From: Marinomonas shanghaiensis | GTDB lineage: Bacteria; Pseudomonadota; Gammaproteobacteria; Pseudomonadales; Marinomonadaceae | Direction: 5' to 3' | Length of the DNA stretch: 64,000 nt | Assembly: GCF_003259175.1 (NCBI RefSeq) | Contig: NZ_QGOK01000012.1 | Span: 1 to 64,000, forward strand | Shown here: positions 9,837 through 18,821 of the stretch, in pieces | Position numbering within the stretch: position 1 is the first letter of the stretch | How the letters are laid out: each line of letters starts with the position of its first letter | Made by a program: the position numbers and the translations under genes | Notes under the pieces: model-generated | Databases searched by the model: none | The model's input: only the letters and a program-made list of their open reading frames with translations | What the model was told of the DNA's origin: nothing

Positions 9837-10613
9837 ATGATAAATACACTTGTAAAACCAAAGCGCCTATACCAAGAAGTGGGACTTAAGTTATACGAGG
9901 AGCTCAGACAAGGCCAATATGATATAGGAGATCGGTTACCACCAGAGCGTGATATTGCGGAACAGCTAGGCGTTAGTCGAACCCTGTTACGAGAAGCATT
10001 AATCATGCTTGAACTCATGGAAATTGTTGAGGTTCGTAAAGGCAGCGGTATTTATCTTCTCAATCTACCAACTAGCATAAGATCATCAGATTCATTTGAA
10101 GAGTCTTTAAACAATGATGATGTTGGTCCTTTTGAAATGATGCAAGCAAGGCAGCTCCTTGAAAGTCATGTCGCTGAGTTTGCGGCCACTCAAGCGACCA
10201 AAAAAGACATTATTAAAATGCGTGATGCTTTGGAGCTAGAAAAACAAAACATCGATACAGTGGATGCCGATCATGCTGCTGATAAACTCTTTCATTTAGC
10301 CATTGCTGAAGCAACCCAAAACAGTGTGTTGGTTGACTTAGTAGAAAACCTTTGGGAAAGACGTGAAAACAGCCCAATGTGGAAACAGTTGCACTCTCAT
10401 ATTACCGACCAAGCCTATCGTAGAAAATGGCTAGTCGATCATGAAAATATACTATTGGCCATTCAACAAAGAAAACCCGATGTCGCACGTATGGCAATGT
10501 GGCGCCACTTAGAAAACGTCAAAGATACACTTATGTTATTGTCTGAACATCAAGACCCTAATTTTGATGGTTATTTATTTAGTTCAAACCCCGTACAACC
10601 CCCATGTGGTTAG
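9837..10613 (+). CDS. GntR family (FadR subfamily) regulator, probable uronate repressor
   Basis: A 258-residue DNA-binding regulator. The N-terminal winged helix-turn-helix (about residues 10-75) reads LPPERDIAEQLGVSRTLLREA and then EVRKGSGIYLL. The C-terminal half is an all-helical FCD ligand domain with the FHLAIAEATQN metal/ligand-site histidine region (about residue 150) and a downstream DHENILLAIQQRKPD segment. Among FadR-type proteins it is most like UxuR/ExuR in architecture and location. It probably represses the divergent uronate operons through the inverted repeats at 8581-8617 until a hexuronate intermediate binds. The exact ligand is not determinable here. Confidence 0.88.
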   Translation: MINTLVKPKRLYQEVGLKLYEELRQGQYDIGDRLPPERDIAEQLGVSRTLLREALIMLELMEIVEVRKGSGIYLLNLPTSIRSSDSFEESLNNDDVGPFEMMQARQLLESHVAEFAATQATKKDIIKMRDALELEKQNIDTVDADHAADKLFHLAIAEATQNSVLVDLVENLWERRENSPMWKQLHSHITDQAYRRKWLVDHENILLAIQQRKPDVARMAMWRHLENVKDTLMLLSEHQDPNFDGYLFSSNPVQPPCG

Positions 10614-10626
10614 TAAATGATACCCT

Positions 10627-10650
10627 TTCCCTTATTGGCTAATAAGGGAA
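10627..10650 (+). terminator. Terminator after the GntR gene
   Basis: Perfect 10-bp stem (TTCCCTTATT at 10627-10636 with its complement at 10641-10650) and a 4-base loop GGCT, followed by a pyrimidine-rich stretch. It separates the uronate block from the signalling genes. Confidence 0.7.
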
Positions 10651-10757
10651 TCTTCGCTCTTTTCCTATTTAAGATACGCTTTTTAACAAATCTCTCTGTC
10701 TGCCTGATTGCCGTCAATGAATTCTTGGTCTATTAATATTAAAGAGAATCATTTTAA

Positions 10758-12263
10758 ATGGTGTCAGTGATGGATCATAATGAATACACACAAAGCCCCC
10801 TTCTTGCCAGCAGTCTAAAATTAATGGAAAACACCTTTCTACAGCAATTAGTTAGCTGTTTACCGATGGGGGCAATGGTGGTTAACACCGAAGCGCGTAT
10901 ATTATTCGTTAATGATTCACTGACGGACATTTTAGGCTACTCAGCGACAGAGTTACTTGGGGCAGATATTGATTTTTTACTGCCTGACGAACTTAGATCA
11001 AATCACAAACACCTAATGAGTCAGTATTTTAGCCAACCACGCAAACGGCAAATGGGGGCAGGTCAGGCGCTACATGCAAAACGTAAAGATGGCGTGCTGA
11101 TTCCAATAGAAATTGGCCTAAACCCGATTGAGCAAGACAATCAAACCCTGGTATTAGCTACCTTAGTGGATCTAACCTATAGGCTACGCGCTAACTCTAT
11201 GTTCCAGCGGTCCATTCAAGATGCTCCACACGGCGTCTTAGTCATTGATGAAAAAGGCATTATTCGTGTTACCAACAGCATGCTTTGTGAGTGTTTCGGC
11301 TATCAGCCAGAAGAGTTACTCAATCAGCCTCTTGATCTCTTATTACCTGAACGCTATCGCCATCATCATGGCGATCTACGCCATTCTTTTCATCAGAACC
11401 CAATGCCTCGCATGATGGGGGTTGGACGTGATTTAACGGCTTTACATAAAGACGGGCGTGAGTTTCCAGTGGAAATAGGTCTAAGTCCTTTTGAAGATGA
11501 ACACAACAACAATATGGTGTTCGTGTCTTTATTAGACATCACAAAACGTAAACGAATGGAACAGGAGCTGCGTGAGATTAATACCAATCTAGAAGAATTT
11601 ACCTATGTTGCTTCTCATGATTTACGCTCCCCTCTTCGAGGTATTGCCGATTTATTAGAGTGGGTAAAAGAAGATCTCGGCCCAGACGCCTTACCAGAGG
11701 TGAGCAATAATCTGGATCGTATTGATATTCGCATTCAACGTATGGAACAGCTGATTGACAATCTATTAACCTATGCCCGAGCGGGAAAAAAAGACGCTAT
11801 AACCCAACAAATTGATATAAACGCCTTGTTAGATAACGTTTTTGAGCTACTTGAAATACCGGAGGGTATGCATTTAGAGCGAGATATTCAAATAACACAT
11901 TTTATTTCGACATGGGTACCGCTTGAAACCGTCATGCGTAATCTGATTAGCAATGCGATTAAACACCATGATACTAAAGTAGGTAACATTTTAATCCGCT
12001 GCGTCGTAGAAAATAATTTCTGTCATTTTTCAATTTGCGATGATGGACCTGGAATTCCTGCGGCGGCCCATGAACGCATTTTCCGATTATTCCAAACCAT
12101 CACGGCAAGCGAGCGTGGTGGCACAGGTATTGGCCTTTCTGTCAGCCGACGGCTGGTGGAATCCCATGGCGGTCGTATTAGTGTCGAAGCCAATCAGCAT
12201 CAGCGAGGCGTTACTTTTCACGTTTGGTGGCCGCGTTATTTAAGGAAGGATAACCATGATTAA
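10758..12263 (+). CDS. Cytoplasmic PAS-PAS sensor histidine kinase
   Basis: A 501-residue kinase without membrane segments, so it senses an internal signal. Two tandem PAS domains (about residues 30-145 and 150-265) share the unusual repeated phrase KDGxxxPxEIGLxP. A HisKA dimerisation domain follows with SHDLRSPLRG, the phospho-acceptor being His287. The HATPase domain has the N box NLISNAIKHH, DDGPGIP and GGTGIGLSVSRRL. The start at 10758 is preceded by a weak purine-rich site; the ATG four codons in (10770) is an alternative. It overlaps the next gene by 8 bases. Its partners are the two response regulators downstream. The signal is unknown, and the PAS domains lack an obvious haem or flavin motif that I can read. 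Confidence 0.9.
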   Translation: MVSVMDHNEYTQSPLLASSLKLMENTFLQQLVSCLPMGAMVVNTEARILFVNDSLTDILGYSATELLGADIDFLLPDELRSNHKHLMSQYFSQPRKRQMGAGQALHAKRKDGVLIPIEIGLNPIEQDNQTLVLATLVDLTYRLRANSMFQRSIQDAPHGVLVIDEKGIIRVTNSMLCECFGYQPEELLNQPLDLLLPERYRHHHGDLRHSFHQNPMPRMMGVGRDLTALHKDGREFPVEIGLSPFEDEHNNNMVFVSLLDITKRKRMEQELREINTNLEEFTYVASHDLRSPLRGIADLLEWVKEDLGPDALPEVSNNLDRIDIRIQRMEQLIDNLLTYARAGKKDAITQQIDINALLDNVFELLEIPEGMHLERDIQITHFISTWVPLETVMRNLISNAIKHHDTKVGNILIRCVVENNFCHFSICDDGPGIPAAAHERIFRLFQTITASERGGTGIGLSVSRRLVESHGGRISVEANQHQRGVTFHVWWPRYLRKDNHD

Positions 12264-12681
12264 AGAATTAAGTGTTTTAATCGTTGAGGATGATGATGTC
12301 GCAGCAGAATCCATCACTCGTGGGCTGCGAAAAGTGGCTCCCGATATTCATTTGGTCTACGCAGAAAACGGTCAAATTGCCATAGACATTTTAAAAAAGC
12401 AGCATCCAACTCGAGCCTTAAAAACCCCCTATTTGGTGCTATTGGATTTAAACATGCCCATTATGAACGGCTTTGAATTCTTAGAATACATTCGAGACGA
12501 TAAAGCCTTACAAGATACGGTCATTTTCATTCTTACCACGTCAAATGATGATAGCGATCGATCTCGTGCCTATGACAATAATGTCGCCGGCTATATGGTT
12601 AAATCTTCCGTCGGTCCGCAGTTTGCGAAACTTGCCGCACTTTTACATGCTTATAAAAATGCGGTCGAACCAAATCGCTGA
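12256..12681 (+). CDS. Single-domain response regulator (Rcp1-like receiver)
   Basis: A 141-residue stand-alone receiver. It has the acidic pocket VEDDD near residues 10-14, the phospho-acceptor Asp in LLDLNMPIMNG (about residue 62), a conserved Thr in ILTTSNDDSD and Lys in YMVKSS. The extra NDDSD segment before the alpha-4 region is characteristic of the receivers that partner phytochrome-like and PAS kinases. No output domain is present, so it acts as a phosphate shuttle or through protein contact. It overlaps the kinase by 8 bases and ends 13 bases before the GGDEF-EAL gene, so the three are probably one transcript. Confidence 0.88.
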   Translation: MIKELSVLIVEDDDVAAESITRGLRKVAPDIHLVYAENGQIAIDILKKQHPTRALKTPYLVLLDLNMPIMNGFEFLEYIRDDKALQDTVIFILTTSNDDSDRSRAYDNNVAGYMVKSSVGPQFAKLAALLHAYKNAVEPNR

Positions 12682-12694
12682 TTCAGGAGGAATC

Positions 12695-14413
12695 ATGGAA
12701 GCAACCATAAACGATACTGGGCATATTTTAAAACTTCTGCTTGTTGACGATGACGATGTAGACAGAGAACGTCTGCGCCGTATGTTGTCAAAATCTGATA
12801 TTGAAACTCATGTATTAGAAGCCTCTTCAATTGAAGATTCGATGGCTTATTTAAAAGAAGGCGACTTTGACTGCGTCATTGTAGATTATCGATTAGGGCT
12901 TAATTCAGGCTTAACCCTTCTCAATCATATCCGTACTATTTTAGAGAAGCGTTGTGCTGTGATCATGGTGACAGGGTTGGGGGATGAAGAAGTGGCCGCT
13001 CAAGCAATGCGCTTGGGTGCAAGTGACTATTTGTTAAAAAGCCATTTGCAAAGTACCCAGCTTATCCGTGCCATTATTAGCTCTGTCCATCGTGCGGAAA
13101 TTGACAAGAAACTGCACGACATGGCTCATTACGACAATTTAACGGGATTGGCTAGCCGCCCTCTGCTTTTAGAACATTTACAGCAAGCGATTACTCATGA
13201 AGAGTCTGCTGCGGTCGCCTTTCTTGACCTAGATAACTTTAAGCCTGTGAATGACAATTACGGCCATGACACGGGCGACTATGTACTGGTGACCATCGCC
13301 AACCGCTTAAAAGGGCTTCTTCGCAAAAGTGATACCTTAGCTCGAATCGGCGGTGACGAATTTGTACTCTTGTTGCGTGATGTATCCAGCAAAAAAGAGT
13401 GTGATGAATTCCTCAAACAACTCATTGATTTGGTCAATGCGCCAATTGAACTTGAAGCCTTCGATTGCCATGTTCAAGTGTCTGCTAGTATCGGTGTTGC
13501 TTTGGTTTCCAATGACAGCTTGGATGCTGACACCATTTTACGACGCGCGGATCAAACAATGTACCAGGCTAAAAACTTGGGCAGTAATAATATTTTATTT
13601 TTCGACCCTGAAGAGGAGCGCCGTCAATTTGCACGCCGAGCAATGTTACAAGCAGCAGAAAAAGGCATTGCAAACAATGAGTTCGAACTGCATTATCAGC
13701 CACAAATAAATATGGTAGAACATAAGTTAATCGGAGTAGAAGCGCTTATTCGATGGAATCATCCGACGATGGGATTTCTTTATCCGGCGGATTTTACAGA
13801 AGTACTAGAGCACCCTAATACCGGTATATTAATCGGCGAGTGGGTTTTACAAGAAGCCATGAGCCAACATGCCTTATGGCAAATAAAAGACCTCACGATC
13901 AGTGTTAACATCGCACCAGCCCACTTACTCAGCAAAGACTTTGTCCAACGTCTGGGCCTGTTATTGCAAAGTATGCCTGATATTAATCCGCAGTCGCTAG
14001 AACTTGAAATATTAGAAACGGTTTCGATATGTGACATTAATCAAGCAGTGGAAGTGGTAAAAGCCTGCTGTCAACTGGGGGTTCATGTCGCATTAGACGA
14101 TTTTGGCACTGGATATGCGTCATTAAACTATTTGAAGAAATTGCCTCTCAATACCTTAAAAATTGATAAAGGGTTTGTACAAAACCTTTTAATCAATCAA
14201 GAAGATCGCTCCATTGTGAAATGTATTGTTGCTCTAAGCCAAGCGTTTCATTACAAACTCATCGCCGAAGGCGTAGAGTCACTCGAGCACGAGCAGACAC
14301 TGATTGAAATGGGTTGCCAACTTGGTCAAGGCTATTTCATCGCTAAACCGATGTCCGCGGATAAAATGAGCTCTTGGATCCTATCGTACAGGCAAGAACA
14401 TCAGCTTCATTAA
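12695..14413 (+). CDS. Response regulator with GGDEF and EAL domains
   Basis: A 572-residue protein that probably makes and/or degrades the second messenger c-di-GMP under control of the upstream kinase. A receiver domain (about residues 10-125) has LLVDDDD and the acceptor Asp in VDYRLG. The GGDEF domain has an intact GGDEF motif at 219-223 and the inhibitory I-site RKSD exactly five residues before it. The EAL domain has an intact EAL at 349-351, DDFGTG and EGVE. Both catalytic motifs look complete, so the dominant activity cannot be predicted. The open frame extends 50 codons further upstream, but the ATG at 12695 has a perfect AGGAGG site and avoids overlap with the preceding receiver gene. 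Confidence 0.92.
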   Translation: MEATINDTGHILKLLLVDDDDVDRERLRRMLSKSDIETHVLEASSIEDSMAYLKEGDFDCVIVDYRLGLNSGLTLLNHIRTILEKRCAVIMVTGLGDEEVAAQAMRLGASDYLLKSHLQSTQLIRAIISSVHRAEIDKKLHDMAHYDNLTGLASRPLLLEHLQQAITHEESAAVAFLDLDNFKPVNDNYGHDTGDYVLVTIANRLKGLLRKSDTLARIGGDEFVLLLRDVSSKKECDEFLKQLIDLVNAPIELEAFDCHVQVSASIGVALVSNDSLDADTILRRADQTMYQAKNLGSNNILFFDPEEERRQFARRAMLQAAEKGIANNEFELHYQPQINMVEHKLIGVEALIRWNHPTMGFLYPADFTEVLEHPNTGILIGEWVLQEAMSQHALWQIKDLTISVNIAPAHLLSKDFVQRLGLLLQSMPDINPQSLELEILETVSICDINQAVEVVKACCQLGVHVALDDFGTGYASLNYLKKLPLNTLKIDKGFVQNLLINQEDRSIVKCIVALSQAFHYKLIAEGVESLEHEQTLIEMGCQLGQGYFIAKPMSADKMSSWILSYRQEHQLH

Positions 14414-14542
14414 GAAACATGACATCAAAACTGGACACTATTCCCCTCTAAAATAAGGATACGTTAACACCGTCTCATGGACTCAATCATGACAAAATGC
14501 GCGACCCATTGTGCAAAAAACCACCAAAAAAAGCCTTACAAA

Positions 14543-14568
14543 AGTTTCAAAACCGCTATTTAGTTTCA
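14543..14568 (+). promoter_or_regulatory. Direct repeats upstream of the 2-hydroxycarboxylate transporter
   Basis: The 238-base gap 14414-14651 contains two copies of AGTTTCA (14543-14549 and 14562-14568), 19 bases apart and about 85-110 bases before the transporter start. They could be contact sites for the response regulator encoded at 17663-18346. No clear promoter hexamers stand out. This is a weak, purely positional inference. Confidence 0.25.
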
Positions 14569-14651
14569 TTAAAGGAAAAGTAACTTCCGCTTAGAAAGAA
14601 GGTTGGTAGACTTCTGCGCACATTAAAACAAGCAAAAAAAGAGAGTCTATC

Positions 14652-15935
14652 ATGATCACTAACGATGTTATGACGGTGCAAGATCAGCGCACCAGCAAAA
14701 TCATATTGGCCATAGCCGCTATCACTATTTTATTAGCTACCTTTGCAGGCAAGATGCCGGGTGGCATGATAGGGGCATTAGGAATTATGGTCATTATTGG
14801 TTTTATTCTTAACTATATTGGCGACAGAACACCGATTATTAACCAATTTTTTGGTGGTGGTGCTATTGTTGTCATTTTCGGCTCTGCATACTTATTTCAC
14901 AGTGGTCTATTTCCTTCCAGTGCAGAAAACAATGTCACAACCTTTATGAAAAGTGGCGGTTTTTTGTCTTTTTATGTGGCAAGCCTAGTGACTGGCTCTA
15001 TATTTGGTATGGACACTCAAACACTTAAAAAAGCCGCACTAAAATACATCCCTGTTATTTTAGGATCGGCTTTTTTTGCTTGTATCTTCACCGGTTTAGT
15101 CGGTATGTTGGTCAGTAAAGATTTTTATGACTCGGTTATGCTGATTGCCCTTCCTATCATGGGTGGCGGCATGGGCGCTGGCGCTGTGCCACTTGTTGAA
15201 ATTATGTCTGGCAAAACAGGCATGAGCGCAGAATCCCTAATGTCGCAAATGGTACCAGCACTGGCAATTGGTAATGCCATTGCAATTGTCATGGCAGGCT
15301 TGCTGCACAAAGTAGGACAAATGGCCCCAAGCCTTACTGGTAATGGCCAGCTTATTCGTGGCCAAAAGCCAATGGAAGAAGAAGACCAAAAAGCCTCCGC
15401 GCTCAACGTGACCATTTTAGGTGTTGGCGCCTTGTTAGCCGTGAGCATGTATTTTCTTGGTACCTTGTTATCAAACTATATCAATATGCACACCTATGCG
15501 TTGATGATCCTTTCTATTGCCTTGATCAAGGTATCGGGCATCATGCCAAAAGCACTAGAGCAAGCCGCGTTCTCTTGGTACAAATTTGTCGTTAGCAACT
15601 TAACGCCCGCTCTATTAGTTGGTATTGGTGTGGCTTATACCGATCTGAACCAAATTTTGGATGCTTTGTCTCCAATGTATTTCTTACTGGTGTTAATTAC
15701 AGTACTTGGGGCTGTATTTGGCGCAGGGTTAATCGGTTGGCTAATGGGCTTCTACCCTATTGAGGCAGCTATCACTGGCGGTCTTTGCATGGCAAACATG
15801 GGCGGAACAGGTGACGTAGCAGTACTTGCTGCCAGTAAGCGTATGGAACTGATGCCTTTTGCACAAATATCCTCTCGCATTGGTGGTGCTTTCATGCTGA
15901 TACTGGCCACAATCGTGGTTCAAGCGATCGCTTAA
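14652..15935 (+). CDS. 2-hydroxycarboxylate transporter (CitS/MaeN family)
   Basis: A 427-residue inner-membrane symporter of the 2HCT family, which moves citrate, malate or lactate with Na+ or H+. About 11 hydrophobic segments are visible. The two family re-entrant-loop signatures are present: GGGMGAGAVPL (about residue 175) in the first half and MGGTGDVAVL (about 385) in the second, arranged as an inverted repeat. The ATG has an AGAGAG site upstream. It is followed by a terminator and then by a CitA/DcuS-type kinase pair, which fits regulation by the transported acid. Citrate versus malate cannot be decided from sequence by eye. Confidence 0.9.
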   Translation: MITNDVMTVQDQRTSKIILAIAAITILLATFAGKMPGGMIGALGIMVIIGFILNYIGDRTPIINQFFGGGAIVVIFGSAYLFHSGLFPSSAENNVTTFMKSGGFLSFYVASLVTGSIFGMDTQTLKKAALKYIPVILGSAFFACIFTGLVGMLVSKDFYDSVMLIALPIMGGGMGAGAVPLVEIMSGKTGMSAESLMSQMVPALAIGNAIAIVMAGLLHKVGQMAPSLTGNGQLIRGQKPMEEEDQKASALNVTILGVGALLAVSMYFLGTLLSNYINMHTYALMILSIALIKVSGIMPKALEQAAFSWYKFVVSNLTPALLVGIGVAYTDLNQILDALSPMYFLLVLITVLGAVFGAGLIGWLMGFYPIEAAITGGLCMANMGGTGDVAVLAASKRMELMPFAQISSRIGGAFMLILATIVVQAIA

Positions 15936-15952
15936 CACTTCCTTTTTAGACC

Positions 15953-15996
15953 ATAGAAAAGGCAGAACATCCCTTGTTTTTGCCTTTTCTATTTTT
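15953..15996 (+). terminator. Rho-independent terminator after the transporter
   Basis: Perfect 12-bp stem (ATAGAAAAGGCA at 15953-15964 with TGCCTTTTCTAT at 15981-15992), a 16-base loop and a following run of Ts. Confidence 0.8.
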
Positions 15997-16067
15997 GCGT
16001 TTTGTTTAGCACTCACTCTGTATGCTGTATAATCGCGCTTCTTCCTTTTCGTGATAATGAAGCGCCA

Positions 16068-17666
16068 ATGACACTCAAGTCTTACCTTGCCTTAATTACA
16101 ATCTCAACCATTACCATCATTGTCATTGCCGTCGCCTTAGTTTTTGGCTACTCCTTACAAAACGCCTATTTAGACGGCATCAGTAAGCGTGGGCTAGAAT
16201 TAGCTCGTGTTGTTGCTCAAGATGACAATGTCATTCGTGCGGTACAATCCAGCAATACTGGACAAAGTATTTCCCTTGAGAAGCATATTGAGAATTTACG
16301 CGGTAAGACGGATGCCTCCTACATTGTGGTGGTTGACCAAAAAGCCATTCGTCTTAGCCATCCCACAGCCTCCCTTATCGGTAAAGTATTTATCGGTGAT
16401 GATGTCTACCCAACCTTACAGCAAGGCATAGACTCTACCAGTATTGCCAGCGGCTCACTGGGAGAAGCCATTCGTAACTTTACCCCAATCAGAGACGAAA
16501 CGGGCATTATTGGTGCGGTTAGTGTTGGCTATTTATCCAAGACCACCAGCGAATTGATTCATCAACACCTTCGTGAAGCGGGCCTATTAGTCGCATTCGT
16601 TTACCTACTTGGTGTCATCATCGCCATCGTCTTAATTGCCAAATTAAAGCGTACCTTTTTATCTCTTGAGCCAGAAGAAATTGTGCGTAAATTCAAAGAG
16701 CACGAATTAATTTTAGACAGTATTCGAGACGGCATTGTGGCGATTGATCATCAGCAAAATGTCACCGCTATTAATAGCATGGCCATTGAATGGCTAACCA
16801 TGAATGTACTCAGTTCATCTCAGGTGGTAAACAAACCGCTTAGCGAGCAATCCCAAAGCCTTTCTCACTTTGCTCTAGAAGCAAAAGGGCAAATGACTCA
16901 AAATAAATTCAATTTGGGTAAGTTAAAGTTCCTTGCAAACTTATACCCAATTAAAAGCCCAAAAGGCGATGTCGGTTATGTTATTGTATTTTTTCCTGAT
17001 CACGGTGAAAAATCTTTAGAGCAAGAACTGACCGCCAGTAAAAATTACGCCGATCTCTTACGCGCAAAAACCCATGAATACGCCAACCACTTGAATGTAC
17101 TATCCGGTATGCTGCAAGCAGAGCGCTATGAAGACGCCATTGAGTTCCTTCAACAAGAAAGTGACGGTGATCAAGCGACTTTGCGGCGCATTATAAAAAC
17201 CATTGAAAACAGCGCTGTGGCGGGACTGATTTTCGCAAAACACAATAAAGCCAAAGACTTAAAAGTGGACATGCTAATTGAAAGTGACTGTCAGCTCGGT
17301 AAATACCCACCTAAAACCAATGAAGCATTGGTAACACTCGTGGGTAACTTAATAGACAATGCCCTACTCGCGGCGTGGTCAAACAGATTAATGACATCGC
17401 CTTTTGTTAAGCTGTATATTAGTGACCGCAATGCTCACATCATGATTCAAATAGAAGACAGCGGCGCAGGTGTAGACGAAAAGCTGGAAAGCCGCATACT
17501 GGACTTTGGCGTCAGCAGCAAACACAACACAGAACAACATGGCATTGGACTGTATTTGGTCAAAAAAGTGGTTGACCAATACCATGGTAGCCTTGATTGG
17601 GAACGCAGTGAGGTGAATACCACTGTGTTTAGTATTTATTTGGATAAACGAGCACTAACAAGATGA
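16068..17666 (+). CDS. CitA/DcuS-family sensor histidine kinase
   Basis: A 532-residue membrane kinase expected to sense an external di- or tricarboxylate. It has a first membrane span at about residues 6-28, a periplasmic PDC/CACHE-type sensor to about 170 and a second span at about 177-197. A cytoplasmic PAS domain (about 215-310) is followed by the short dimerisation helix with THEYANHLNVLSGML, whose His is the phosphorylation site. The ATPase domain ends with GAGV and HGIGLYLVKK. The frame opens 22 codons upstream, but the ATG at 16068 gives the usual short N terminus; no strong ribosome site marks either. Its stop overlaps the response regulator start (ATGA). Confidence 0.9.
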   Translation: MTLKSYLALITISTITIIVIAVALVFGYSLQNAYLDGISKRGLELARVVAQDDNVIRAVQSSNTGQSISLEKHIENLRGKTDASYIVVVDQKAIRLSHPTASLIGKVFIGDDVYPTLQQGIDSTSIASGSLGEAIRNFTPIRDETGIIGAVSVGYLSKTTSELIHQHLREAGLLVAFVYLLGVIIAIVLIAKLKRTFLSLEPEEIVRKFKEHELILDSIRDGIVAIDHQQNVTAINSMAIEWLTMNVLSSSQVVNKPLSEQSQSLSHFALEAKGQMTQNKFNLGKLKFLANLYPIKSPKGDVGYVIVFFPDHGEKSLEQELTASKNYADLLRAKTHEYANHLNVLSGMLQAERYEDAIEFLQQESDGDQATLRRIIKTIENSAVAGLIFAKHNKAKDLKVDMLIESDCQLGKYPPKTNEALVTLVGNLIDNALLAAWSNRLMTSPFVKLYISDRNAHIMIQIEDSGAGVDEKLESRILDFGVSSKHNTEQHGIGLYLVKKVVDQYHGSLDWERSEVNTTVFSIYLDKRALTR

Positions 17667-18346
17667 ATCGAATTCCTGTCATGATAGTGGAAGATGACCT
17701 GCGTGCTAGCTATGTATTGGAAAATACCATCAATCAGCGCACAGATTTTATAGTCGTCGCTGTCTGTGAAAGCTTGCTAGAGGCAGAGCTAAAAGCAGAA
17801 GCCTTTGAACCTGAACTAGTTATGGTCGACATCAGTCTACCCGATGGCAATGGCATTGACCTGATATCACGGCTCAAAAGCAAAGGCTTAAAAAGCGCTT
17901 TTATCATGACCACAGCAGAAAGGGACACCACCACCATTGAAAAAGCCATTCAACTGGGGGTAATGGATTATCTTGTTAAACCTATCAGAATGTCTCGGGT
18001 TCTTCAGGCGCTTGATGACTATCTTGATTTTAAGAAGCGCCTCAATAAAAATAATAAAATAGATCAGCAAGACATTGACGCACTCTTTAGAAAAAACGCT
18101 ACATCTGATAATAGCCGAAAAACCCCCAAGGGAATTGATGAAAACACTCTAGACAAATTGACTCAATATTTGGAAACCACCGATAACAGACCGTTTACCG
18201 CCGAAGACATAGGTGAAGCCATCAACCTAAGTCGCATCACCGCCAGACGCTATCTTGAATACCTAGAGGCTCAAGGCCATGTTAGTATGACGCTGGATTA
18301 CAAAACCGGCGGCAGACCCAAACAACGCTACAGTAAAACGGTTTAG
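17663..18346 (+). CDS. CitB/DcuR-family response regulator
   Basis: A 227-residue partner of the upstream kinase. The receiver domain (about residues 4-120) has the acceptor Asp in VMVDISLPDGNG and Lys in DYLVKP. A linker leads to a C-terminal helix-turn-helix (about 175-220) that reads TAEDIGEAINLSRITARRYLEYL, as in CitB and DcuR. The start lies in an ATGA overlap with the kinase, so the two are translationally coupled. The likely target is the 2HCT transporter gene at 14652, and possibly its own operon. Confidence 0.92.
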   Translation: MNRIPVMIVEDDLRASYVLENTINQRTDFIVVAVCESLLEAELKAEAFEPELVMVDISLPDGNGIDLISRLKSKGLKSAFIMTTAERDTTTIEKAIQLGVMDYLVKPIRMSRVLQALDDYLDFKKRLNKNNKIDQQDIDALFRKNATSDNSRKTPKGIDENTLDKLTQYLETTDNRPFTAEDIGEAINLSRITARRYLEYLEAQGHVSMTLDYKTGGRPKQRYSKTV

Positions 18347-18352
18347 CAACGC

Positions 18353-18760
18353 ATGAGCACTCTACTGACACGCGTTAAAAAACGGCTTTTTCGTCGCAAA
18401 CCTGCACCTAAAAAAGTAATTTTTATCGGCATAGATTATTTGTGCTTTTCCCTAGCAAAGACCTTACTAGACAGTAACAAACGCGCAGAACAACCCGTCG
18501 AGATTACCGCATTTATTGACGATGAACCTTGGAACAATCGCACCCAAGTACACGGTGCAACTGTTTTTTCACCCAGTGAAATAGCGTCTCTGGTTATAAA
18601 ACACGATGTTGCACTGATCATACAAATTCAGGGAGAGTCTATCAGTATTGCGGATAATATTTGGGAAGGGATTTTTAAAACAAAAGCCAAACTGTTGACA
18701 CTTGAAACACACCAAGAAATAAATACCATGCAGGCATTAGTATACCAAGCGTTATTATGA
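18353..18760 (+). CDS. Small Rossmann-like protein of unknown function
   Basis: A 135-residue basic-N-terminus protein (about residues 1-20, many Arg and Lys). A Rossmann-like segment KVIFIGIDYLCFSLAKTLL is followed by ITAFIDDEPWNNRTQVHGATVF. That pattern resembles the CoA/nucleotide-binding domain found at the front of CapD-type sugar epimerases and Rex-like proteins. No catalytic domain follows, so it may bind a nucleotide or act as a regulator. It starts 6 bases after the response regulator and is probably in its operon. I cannot assign a function. Confidence 0.7.
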   Translation: MSTLLTRVKKRLFRRKPAPKKVIFIGIDYLCFSLAKTLLDSNKRAEQPVEITAFIDDEPWNNRTQVHGATVFSPSEIASLVIKHDVALIIQIQGESISIADNIWEGIFKTKAKLLTLETHQEINTMQALVYQALL

Positions 18761-18761
18761 T

Positions 18762-18809
18762 CTTTGATCTTTAAACGACGACACTATCCCATTCGCTTAA
18801 AGATCAAAG
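18762..18809. terminator. Bidirectional hairpin between convergent genes
   Basis: Perfect 13-bp arms CTTTGATCTTTAA (18762-18774) and TTAAAGATCAAAG (18797-18809) lie between the rightward 18353 gene and the leftward lipoprotein gene. The stem is A/T-rich with a 22-base loop. Confidence 0.6.
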
Positions 18810-18821
18810 CTTTAGCGGCGA

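Noticed and set aside
12545-12694. N-terminal extension of the REC-GGDEF-EAL protein by 50 residues
   Set aside because: It would overlap the preceding receiver gene out of frame and lacks a ribosome site; AGGAGG before 12695 marks the true start.
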